A DNA stretch of 60,000 nt, from assembly GCA_903813345.2 (NCBI GenBank), contig CAIIXF020000010.1, forward strand, positions 188,001 to 248,000, given 5' to 3'. Of the stretch, positions 27,101 to 39,100 are shown piece after piece. Every line of letters starts with the position of its first letter. Position 1 is the first letter of the stretch. Origin of the DNA: Owenia fusiformis (Eukaryota > Annelida > Polychaeta > Sabellida > Oweniidae). The notes below the pieces were generated by a model. It saw nothing but the letters and a program-made list of their open reading frames with translations, was not told where the DNA came from and made no database searches. The position numbers and the translations under genes are program-made.

Positions 27101-30100
27101 CTCGGTTATCGAATCTCGAACCTGGAATTTCGGTTATCGAATCCCTGACATGGAATCTCGGTTGTGGAATCTCGGACCTGGAATCTCGGTTATCAAATCT
27201 CGGACATGGAGTCTCGGTTGTCTATCCCAGATATAGAATCCCGGTTGTTGGATTACAGTTCTTCTCTGGCTCTGCACTTTGTTGTTGTTGTTGTTAGCCC
27301 GCAGTACCATATGTGAACGACCGAACGACTAGATTTGTGGTGTACGTCAATTTATTCACTTTACAGAGCCAGAGGGGCTAGAAACAAATCATAACAAGCA
27401 ATTACAATATAATAATAACATTGCATGAAATGGCATTGGCAAGGCTTATCAATATTACAGTATGAAATGGCATTGGCAAGGCTTATCAATATTACAGTAC
27501 GAAATGGCATTGGCAAGTTTATTTGAAACACAATCTAATTTGACTATTTTACATTTGACAACATGAATGCTAACTTAATTGAATGTTTGGCATGTTAACT
27601 TACAGAACTGGCTCTTGCTTTGAGCTTGAGGGAAATGTGGGAACCAATGGTGGTGAATCTGTGGCCTAACACACTGCCTGAATAAAAATTACAATACATT
27701 TCTAAGTTGACAAAAATACCATAAATGATTGGTAAAATATCAGAAATATGTGTTGTATTTAATCAAGTAATATCTAATAAAGCATATAAAAGTAAAATAA
27801 AGAGTGGATGGCTTACCAATATGAACGATTGTGGATGATTTTGTAGATTTTCTGGAGAGGTAAAAATATATATGTGGCTATTGTAGTGACTGTAAGCAAG
27901 AGGAAGTTGCACATTTATGTGCCAGCTATTTATGTGAATTGAAACATGAAATCTATATAGTGCCATCTATAAATGCAACTATAAACTTTAAAGTGCAGTT
28001 GGTCACATATTATACAGTTAAAGGTCGACATATTCCTACCGTTATACCCCTATTAATATATTATACAGTTAAAGGTTGACATATTCCCACTGTTATACCC
28101 TGATCAATATATTCTACAGTTAAAGGTCGACATATTCCCACTGTTATACCCTGATCAATATATTATACAGTTAAAGGTCGACATATATCCACCGTTATAC
28201 CCCGATTAATATATTATGCAGTTAAAGGTCGACATATTCCCACTGTTATACCCTGATTAATATATTCTACAGTTAAAGGTCGACATATTCCCACTGTTAT
28301 ACCCTGATCAATATATTATACAGTTTAAGGTCGACATATATCCACCGTTATACCCCAATTAATATATTATGCAGTTAAAGGTCGACAGATTCCAACTGTT
28401 ATACCCTGATCAATATATTATACAGGTAAAGGTCGGCATATTCCCACTGCTATACCCTGATCAATATATTATAACTATGCAGTTAAAGGTCGACATATTT
28501 CCACTGTTATACCCTGATCAATATATTATGCAGTTAAAGGTCGACATATTCCCACTGTTATACCCTGATCAATATATTATAATTATGCAGTTAAAGGTCG
28601 ACATATTCCCACTGTTATACCCTGATCAATATATTATGCAGTTAAAGGTCGACATATTCCCACTGTTATACCCTGATCAATGTATTATGCAGTTAAAGGT
28701 CGACATATTCCCAGGGTACACCCCGAGCAATATATTATGCAGTGAAAGGTCGACATACTCCACTGTTATATCCTGAGCAATATATTATGCAGTTGAAGGT
28801 CGACATATCATTTTTGTCCAACTGCACCCTATGCAGACGGTGCTATCAGAAAACAATCGTCCCGGATATGCGAATGCGATGGGAAATTCGAATTTGTGAT
28901 ATTTTATATACTTATCCGTGTTTAATAGGTATTCAATTATATTCATACATGTGTGTAGATGATGCACATGATATCCACACCGAGTGTTTTCTGCAAGCAC
29001 CGATTCCATATGGTGTTCTCCGGTCAGACTGTTGAGACTAAAACTTTTTTATTACGACTGTCCCCTCCCCCCACATCCATTCATAGATCACGTCCCTCGA
29101 CCATCCGCATATGATTAAAAGGCTTGATATTTAGTTCTGCATTGAGGGTCAAATAGTAAAACGTAGGAATAATCATCGGCAAACCAATCTATGAATCCAT
29201 GCTTATCACTTTATCACCTCAATTTGGTTGTTTTTTACTAATATTTGAGGTATCAAGAATGCTACATTAACTGTACTCAAAAAGTTCTCCAGCGATTTCT
29301 TTTCAATGATTATTTTCTTGCAACTATCTTTGAGATACATGATGGTTTAACAATAAAATTAAAGGCGAGGTGAACAGTTTGAAAATATAGTTTAATCACT
29401 CAAATATATCTTTCCATGAAATGAAAAATGTGACTTTTGAACAAAAAATTGTTCATCTTATAATTTTCAAATACTTGACTTTCCTGCTATTTTAGAAACA
29501 AAAATTGTTTGGATCATGAAAGACAACAAAGTAAAACATACATGTATTATTCAAATCATTCAATCGAATATTTTACGCATGTTCAATTTTTTGAACATGT
29601 TTGCACAGACGACGAGAGTGTTCTGGCGAAAGGAGATTGGGATTCCAAATTTTTAAAAGACTGGATACACGAATGAAAAAAAAGAAGTTACTTTTTTATT
29701 TCCCGAATCCCTTCGAAATAAGCTCATCTTGGTGACCGTAACTTGCGCAACTGTATTCAATAGAGTCTTTTTGTATTCAATCAGCCTCAATTTTAAAGTG
29801 TATGTTTTATTTTTAACGTGATTTCATTGTTTTTTTGTCGACTGGTAAGATACGGCCAAGCAAACGGCAAGATGGATGACCCTTGGCCTTACCTTGACCG
29901 ATGGTGATCACTTAACGCCAGGGCGCATGTTGGGAAATTTTCTACATTCCTCAATTGAGTCACATGTTATCTTTTAAACAAGGATTTCTCATTCCCCACA
30001 TTGTCTACATCTTCCAGGTTTGCACAAAGAGTGCACTTATGTGTCTAGAAAAGACTTGTGAGAAGATTTATTTTGTGAAAGGCAAAAAATGAGAAAATTC

Positions 30101-33100
30101 AGTGAAAAAAAATTCTGAAAAAGTTCTGAATTTTTTCACTGAATTTTCTTGTTTTTTATACACTTCATCAAAACATTCTTCTCACAAGTCTTTTCTAGGC
30201 ACATGAGTGCACTCTTTGCGCAAAACTGGAAGATAAAGACAATGTGGGAAAGGAGTAATTTTTGCTTGAAAAATAACATGTGACTCAATTGAGGGATGCA
30301 GAAAAGTTCCCATCATGCACCCTGACCTTAATCAATATTACCAAGATGGCGGTTTCAAAATTTTCTAAAATTGCATAGTTTGCCATTTCACAATAAGATA
30401 AAAAATGTGTAAGGAATTCGCTTTTATCTATTTAAACATCACATCGACATGTGGTATTCGTAAACTATACCCAATTGAAAAAAGCCTATGGAAAATCATC
30501 TCCAATTATCACCTAACTTACTATTGATAATTAGTTGAAAGTTAGGTGTAAAAATTCACATGCAAATGAGCTAATTATCAACTTAATTAACGCTTAATTT
30601 GCAACTTAATTAACGATTAACTACCATCAATATGCAAATGAGCTATATATTGGTCGATTGTCACTGATTAACGTAAATTAGTTGAAAGTTAGTTGTAAGT
30701 TTGATGTAAGTTAATCTCTAATTATCACCTAACTTACCATTGATAATTAGTTGAAAATTAGGTTTAAGTCAGATTTGTGACTTCCCAAAAATGACTCGCT
30801 TCTTTTTTGCTTCCCTTCACCCGGAGATTTTTGCTTCATCTTCAACTATTTTGTGACGGAATATTCATCTTAATTAGGATCTTTCAGAACAGACAACATT
30901 GAACTTGAACTATTGAAATTTCACAGCAAAAGGAGGGAAAACCCCATGATTCAATTGATGACATACGCTTTCCTCCTTCGCACACCTCCTTTTGTCGAAA
31001 ACGTACCCTCCATCTTGGTTTTCAAAGTTTTCAAATTGACCTAGTTTTAAACCAATCAACGATCGACTCGCTAAACCAATCAGCGACGATGTCATCTCAA
31101 TACAGATTTACATTATAAGCGTATGTCATCTTTGAACCCTGGGGTTTCTCCCCCTCTTTTTTAAAGCTATTCTATATTGCAAATTTCTAAGATTCATGAA
31201 AAGCATTTGAAAACATCATTATTGCCATCAAAAATTAAAATCAGAACACAAACATTAGACTATAATGTAACATAATAAGGACGTAACAGATATAATCAAA
31301 AATATGTTTTGAAATGTCTTTGATCTAACAATCATTATTTAGAAGAGCACATTTGGATTACTTATGGAATATAGGTAACCCATGTTAGTACCTAAATTGC
31401 ATTCTAGGATTAATATTATATAATCTGATTCAAAAAGATTTTCAAATTCATAAACATTTCAGACAGAAGTGTGAATAAGATTTAACATACATTGTATTCA
31501 TGTTCTACAAACCCTTATAATAATGTTGACCAAATTTCATGGTAGTGTACGCACCATTCCCGTTGTAATTCTCAATTTTATGAGAGAAATATCTCTCACA
31601 TGTTTTCTTTTTCCACCATCTTGAAATTAAACTTAGGGGGTTTGTATTTCTAAATCATGGGCCTAATTTACGACTAATTATCATTATGCCCAATTGAAAA
31701 AAGCCTATGGAAAATCATCTCCAATTATCACCTAACTTACTATTGATAATTAGTTGAAAGTTAGGTGTAAAAATTCACATGCAAATGAGCTAATTATCAA
31801 CTTAATTAACGCTTAATTTGCAACTTAATTAACGATTAACTACCATCAATATGCAAATGAGCTATTTACGTAAATTAGTTGAAAGTTAGTTGTAAGTTTG
31901 ATGTAAGTTAATCTCTAATTATCACCTAACTTACTATTGATAATTAGTTGAAAGTTAGGTTAAAGTCAGATTTGTGACATCTCAAAAATGACTCGCTTCT
32001 TTTTTGCTTCTCTTCACTCGGAGATTTTTGCTTCATCTTGAACTATTTTGTGACGGAATATTCATCTTAATTAGGATCTTTCAGAACAGACAACATTGAA
32101 CTTGAACTTTTGAAATTGCACAGCAAGAGGAGGGAAAACCCTATGATTCAATTGATGACATACGATTTCCTCCTTCGCACACCTCCTTTTGTCGAAAACG
32201 TACCCTCCATCTTGGTTTTCAAAGTTTTCAAATTGACCTAGTTTTAAACCAATCAAAGATCGACTCGCTAAACCAATCAGCGACAATGTCATCTCAAAAC
32301 AGATTTACATTATAAGCGTATGTCATCTTTAAACCCTGGGGTTTCTCCACCTCTTTTTTAAAGCTATTCTATTTTGCAAATTTTTAAGATTCATGAAAAG
32401 CATGTGAAAACATCATTATTGCCATCAACAACTAAAATCAGAACACAAACATTAGACTATAATGTTACATAATAAGGACGTAACAGATATAATCAAAAAT
32501 ATGTTTTGAAATGTCTTTGATCTAACAATCATTATTTAGAAGAGCACATTTGGATTACTTGTGAAATATAGGTAACCCATGTTAGTACCTAAATTGCATT
32601 CTAGGATTAATATTATATGATCTGATTCAAAAAGATTTTTAAATTCATAAACATTTCAGACAGAAGTATGAATAAGATTTAACATACATTGTATTCATGT
32701 TCTACATACCCTTATAATAATGTTGACCAAATTTCATGGTAGTATACGCACCATTCACGTTGTAATTCTCAATTTTATGAGAGAAATATCTCTCACATGT
32801 TTTCTTTTTCCACCATCTTGAAATTAAATTTAGGGGGTTTGTATTTCTAAATCATGGGCCTAATTTACGACTAATTATCATTATAATCATCCTTTATGTT
32901 AACTATCAACCAATTATCTACTTCAGAACAAAAAAGTTTTAATTTACCACTTACTATCACCCTCAAACATTTCATATCTTAATTATCAACTAAAAATCAT
33001 AAATCAGCATTATTGTAAGTTAATTTACGTTGAATTTGCTACTGATAATTAGGCCATAATTATCATTGATTTAATTAACGCTTAACTTTAATTCCAATTG

Positions 33101-36100
33101 CCAGCAGAATTGTTGATAATTAGTTGTAAATTAGTTGGTAATAAGTTGGTAATTAGTTTTATTTTTCAATTGGGTGATCATCCTATATGTTAACTATCAA
33201 CCAATAATCTACTTCAGAACAAAAACGTTTTAATTTACCACTTACTATCACCCTCAAATTAATCTTAATTATCAACTAAAAATCATAAATCAGCATTATT
33301 GTAAGTTAATTTACGTTTAACTTGCTACTGATAATTAGGCCATAATTATCATTGATTTAATTAACGCTTAACTTTAATTCCAATTGCCAGCAAAATTGTT
33401 GATAATTAGTTGTAAATTAGTTGGTAATAGCGATGAAGATTTGATAATGCCGGGGGTTTTGAAATGACGTCACTTCTCAAAAGGAATTCTCAACGAGCTG
33501 CATAACAACAGTGGAATATACAATTCCTGATCGCTAAAGATCAGTCCTTTGCAAAATCTCGAGTATTCACTTATTTCTACGGCTCATTACGAATCTCTTG
33601 ATATTTATTTTACGAATGCATTCTTCATACATTAGAAATTAACATCTCATAAAACATGGTGAATTTAATCGGTAGGAAACATGAAGAAATACATTTTTTA
33701 AAGAAGGTCGAATTTTTTAGAAGGGTAAACTTCCTGGGAATTTTAAGATTGTCACGTCTTGTTTAAGAACGAGAATGGGTCACGTGACCTTGCACCAGAT
33801 CCCTGTCTTTTTAGTCATTTCCCAATTGAAAAAAGCCTATTGAAAATCATCTCCAATTATCACCTAGCTTTCTTTTGATAATTATTTGAAAGTTAGGTGT
33901 AAAAATTCACATGCGAGTGGGCTATCAACTTAATCGTCAGCCCATTTCCCGCCAATATTTTTTGGTGCTGAAATTGCTTTGCCTTTTAAAAGAATAATCT
34001 GTTATTTTTCAAATGAAGCTAAAACCAAGGTAAACGCTTTTCTATAACTGAACTTATGCACTTTCAAAGATTGCTTGACTTAATATTTTATTCAATATAC
34101 TTTCGGTGCATGATTTTGCCAAGCAACCACCCAGAAACAATATAAATACAATAATTGTGGGCAGGGGAGAATAAAGAAAACTATACCCAAATTTTGGAAA
34201 GGGTATTTTTCGAATTCTGATACAACAGTTTGCATTTGCATTCAGAAATACGAAAAATATTTTTAAAGGTATTTGATCCGCAATTTTTGAGAAAAAAAGT
34301 TTTTCTCCCAAATTCGTGAAAAAGAACGCGTTTCGCGAGTACTTGCCGATCGACTGTTGTTAACCTTTAAAAATTCATAACATAGTCAATAGTGGCTTAA
34401 TTTTCATGAAATAAAGAAATTGGACATGGGAAGAAAATACAATTATTTATCAAACAGAGCAATAAACATTGCTACTTTACCCCCAATCACCTTAGTTTCT
34501 ACGCCAATAAGTGTCATATCTTTGGCTCAAACTAGAAAACCGAAATAACAAAATCGCCAAAAGTCCAATGGAAAAATCGAGAGGGTCAGATTGACCCTTC
34601 CTCCCTGCAGACATTAGGGATAAAGATATGAAGCAAGTCGTTAGAGGATATCATATTTGTCTTATATCAAATTTTTATGTTAAATACCTCATGCACCAAA
34701 CTCAATACAGCGTCATCAACACTGACACTCTTCTCTCCACCGATAGAAAGACTGGAAAACAAATTAGAATTCAATGCTCATATATACTATATATAGCTAT
34801 AACAACGGGAGTTACAATAAAGGTTTAAAGGTTCAACCATGACGAGGCCAAATGTTAATTGTTTTAGGCTAACCATATCGGGAGTCCCCAAAAAGTGAAA
34901 CGTAGCAATGAAATAAGCTAATTCATTGAAAATATGTACAAAGTGGCCTAAGAGCATCATCAGCAAGTCTTATAAACATAAAACAGATCAGTTTCATATA
35001 ATGCGAGTACTGATAAACTCAAAACAGCATGTCAAAAATCAAAAACCGGCTGCGCAAAGGGACCTTCTGAGATCTATGCACGCTATCAAGTGTTGTCATC
35101 TGTCAATCAGACCATCCTACACTCACTGGTACTCACCTAGTCGTCAGCTTAACAAGATGGAAGAACTTTCGGGCTTCGTTTTCGGTAAGATATTTTCATT
35201 TCTCGATTCTACACCACTTATAAGTTACGTTGTCGACAATAATTTGGCTCAAAGTTAAGGAAGATAGTCTAGTTTGAGAATATGCAGGCGGCTCTATGTT
35301 TGGTATATTAACGAAGACGCAATTTACATATTTAGTCCCTCGGTTTTGTTACGTTGACGATCTTCATGAATATTGCCAATGTGACAATATTTAAAATGTG
35401 GCATATCATATGTCAACCAAAATTGATTGGAATAAGGCATTAAAAACCTCCGTGCTATTAAAATATATATTTATTGCGTCAACTTTATATGAGTCGATAT
35501 TCTGAATATCAAACAAAACTTCAGAATATGTACAGCAAAGCAAAATCACATGGTCTTAAAATTAACCATTCGTTTTTAAATTGTAAAAAATGTCATATAT
35601 AGCAACTTATATATTGGATTACAAACGATGGGAAACTTATTATATTCTAGTTAAATTGAAAGTTACAACTAAGGGAAACCTGTTGGGCTGTTTTTTCCTG
35701 CGGTTACTGAAGACATTCGTGAAAAAATATATCTCAACTTAAGCATCATAAAGTAACAAAGATTCCTGGATGTACTTTTTGTTTTAATCAGAAAAATTAA
35801 GATAACGAATACAGTGTAACCAAGATTGGGTAGTCATTTCCAGTGATTAATCACATTGCAATGAAGAAAAAACATTAGGTGAATCCGTAACACGTTTGTT
35901 ACATGATTGCTCTCCCTGAGGAGGAATACAAATGTACAATATCAAAGTATTTAGTAAATACTTTTTGTCACATAACCGAAATTATGTATACATTTAGTAA
36001 AACTTGGATTATAGTTTATATTTATAAGAATGTTCATACTTCTTAGAATGTTTTAGTTTTAGTATAAAATATGTTTCAGTAACACCCGCACATACACAAG

Positions 36101-39100
36101 CAATAAGTAATCCTTACATTCGCTGAACAAAAAATCGCCTTGGAAGAAAGTTTCGTTACTATAATGTAATAATGCTTAAAGTGCCACACAAAATTAATCA
36201 ACATCAAATGAGATTGCCTTGATCATATATCTACATCATAATTACATGTATGATTCCACTAAAACAGTCATTTGCCTAGCTATTGTCTACTTTACCCCAT
36301 TCTACATTTGTAGCGGGGAACATGTGTTTTGACTAAACGGAGGGCAGTGCAGCAATTACTCTGCTAATTTGAAAACTTAGTTTTCATTGAACAATGATCA
36401 GATTGGGCTATGAGCTGTATAATATTTTTTCAGCCTATCAGATTAAGATGACTCATTCGATTAGGTCTAGATCTAATCCCTTTGTTCTCTCTCCCTTTTA
36501 TTCCTTGTCTTTTGCTTTCAAATGCTACTGTACGCTTTGTAATTCTGCTCCTGTCTTTTTCAGCTGCAAAAATTAACTTTTCAAAGGATTTGCATGGTTG
36601 AAAACCTATACACTTGGATTCATCATTTCTCGGGCACTATACTCAAATGTTTTTAACATTTATAATATTATATGAATAAAGCATACTCTTTATATCCCGA
36701 GCCTAGTATATCATAATTATTCGTTCCATAACTAATTATATGTATCAGTCAGGAATTAATACGATTTAAACGTAAATATGCGAATTTCGAACTCTTTGAA
36801 CCAATGACGGTCAGATCCTCTAGTTTTGATGGAAATCAATTTTGAACAAAAATACCAATCATCGTTACGTACGTCCATGAGCTGTATAATATTTTTTCAG
36901 CCTATCAGATTAAGATAACTCATTCGATTAGGTCTAGATCTAATCCCTTCGTTCCCTCTCCCTTTTTCCTTGTCTTTTGCTTTCAAATGATACTATACGC
37001 TTTGTACTTTTTTTGCTGTCTTTTTCATCTGCAAAAATTAACTATTCAAAGGATTTGCATGGTTGAAAACCTATACATTTGGATTCATCATTTCTTGGGC
37101 ACTATACTCAAATGTTTTTAACATTTATAATATTCTATGAATAAAGCATAATCTTTATATCCCGGGCCTAGTATATTATAATTATTCGTTCCATAACTCA
37201 TTTGATGTATCAGTCAGGAATTAATACGATTTAAACGTAAATATGCGAATTTTCAACTCTTTGAACTAATGACGGTCAGATCCTCCAGTTTTGATGGAAA
37301 TCAATTGTGAACAGAAATACCAATGTCATAATGTTCATAATCCTAACACAGATAATAGACTAGATGCGAGTAGATAGTATCTTGATTTACATCATTAAAA
37401 ATTCAAAATTCAGTCAAACTGATGTCATATTTGGAATTTACATGTAAAATTACATCTAGGAATGTGGTTTTGAAAAGAGTTTATCAACTTTGAAAATTTA
37501 ATTTTCTTTGAAAATGTGACTTCTAGGTCGGGGAGATTCCCCATAGAGCCCATGTTGTAAAATCACAAAAAGTGAAATATCTTTTCTTGTGTTGGGCAGA
37601 TGATTTTTTTTACTGGACATATTCTAATTTGTATAACTATCAGATTCAAAAGGTTAATATGAAAAGTGAACCACTAAAACTGATGTTTAAGGGAATTTTG
37701 TAATACCCTGCCACCTGGTGGCGAAAACTACCTACTCGCATCTTAGTAATTGAATTCATCGTTACGAACGTAACGATGAATTCACCATTTACAACAAGAG
37801 TTATCGAATTCCCAAGCTTTCAAAAATACAACCAAGCTAGTTTTATGCAATATTAAACTATTTTATCGTTTTGTGTATGAGTATTCTGTATGATCGGCAA
37901 AATAAGTAAATTTCGTCTGTGATGGATATTTTCTTATTGGTATGAATTTCCATACGAGAGAAGTGCAACATCCAATTTTTAAGCAACGGCAGACTCCAAC
38001 TCACTTCCGTCAGAAATCTAAAACCAATAATAATGCCGCATTTTAGCAACAAGTTATAGTCCTGTATTCCTGGTAACAAATAATACAATAACAATGATTT
38101 CGAACGTGTGGTTAATTGGACTTTTTGCTTATTGCAAGAGGGTTACACAAACTCCAAGTAGTTGATTTCTATTGTTTGGTTGATATCATTTTATGGAAAG
38201 AGTAAAAGCTTAGGCCATATGGTCTAACACGTTTTTCTCATGGTAACGAACTTTTTTTCTTAAAATGAACTCAACGCACTGGCTTGTTTCTACAAACAAA
38301 TGTGAAAAAATGCAGACACACCTTGGATTTGACGCATGTCCTCTACTGAAAACATAAACAATCTTTCAAATTATTTTTTCATTTCTCAATTCCAGACTCC
38401 GATATAATTGGAATGAATGAACCAAGTAACGATGATTTTTCTGAATCTTCTGAAACTGGCGACACTTCTTTGAAAGGCTGTACAAAATAATACATCGTTC
38501 AAGATGGGTTTTGTTTATCATTTTATCTTAGAAACACGCGATGGCGAAGTAAAGTAGTTTGGAAATCGAATAAAATATGATAATAAATACCTGTAAACAT
38601 GACTTGAAAATCAAAATTAAAAACGGCGACAGTAACGAATGATTCGTTTTGACACTTTAGAGCCTGGTAAAAATACATTCATGAAATTCTCATTCAAAAT
38701 TAATGTTCACATATGGCCTTGAGGTTATTGATGAAATATATACAGAAATTAAAGATACACCACTAATATTTTCCGAGATAACATACGGCAACATCAATTG
38801 GGACATTTTTTTAAAGGGTGAAATATGTAAATTGCGTCTTCGTTAATATACCAAACATAGAACCACCTGCATATTCTCAAACTAGACTATCTTCCTTAAC
38901 TTTGAGCCAAAATATTGTCTACAGCTTGACTCATAAGTGGTGAAGAATCGAGAAATAAAAATATCTCACCGAAAACGAAGCCCGGAAGTTCTTCCATCTT
39001 GTTACACTGACGTATCGTCAGCGCAACTAAGTGAGTACTAGTGACATGTATACGGATTGCGTTATACAAAACAAGCGGTGAGGATATACACTCGCCTCCA

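Larger units (their letters stand above)
23768..28007 (-). mobile_element. non-autonomous LTR retroelement in the minisatellite
   Basis: Two direct LTRs of 696 bp begin TG and end CA. The target duplication is TATT (23764-23767 and 28008-28011), and removing the element restores a perfect array unit. The 2848-bp interior has no RT, integrase or protease domain; it holds one small acidic frame and several tandem repeats. Minus orientation is favoured because TGGTACTGCGGGC, a possible primer-binding site starting with TGG, follows the LTR at 27309 on that strand. LTR superfamily unknown. Confidence 0.85.
20772..28806. repeat. 51-bp minisatellite carrying a subtilase 3' splice site
   Basis: Roughly 70-75 units of about 51 bp (57 bp where an extra TAATTA is present) run over 20772-23767 and 28008-28806, interrupted by an LTR element. 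Unit words are CAGTTAAAGGTCGACATATT, CCCACTGTTATACCC and TGATCAATATATTATA. On the minus strand each unit reads CTTTAACTG, then TTGATCAG, then GGTATAACAGTGG. That is a branch-point-like motif, an acceptor and the first 13 bases of exon 20695-20771. Some units have CGATC instead of TGATC, which destroys the AG. Multi-unit blocks recur (for example at 23483-23555 and 28709-28785). Confidence 0.95.
35129..39043. repeat. 3.9-kb interval bounded by ~200-bp inverted repeats
   Basis: 35129-35338 and 38817-39043 are imperfect reverse complements, sharing AAGATGGAAGAACTT, GGGCTTCGTTTTCGG, AGATAGTCTAGTTTGAG and TTAACGAAGACGCAATTTAC. The interior holds a 0.47-kb direct duplication and a palindrome but no transposase. 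It may be a large non-autonomous transposon or an inverted duplication. Confidence 0.6.

Noticed and set aside
35129-35258. Possible exon coding KMEELSGFVFG before a GT
   Set aside because: The segment is one arm of an inverted repeat with a mirror copy at 38817-39043, lacks any family match, and the neighbouring subtilase exons already join in phase without it.
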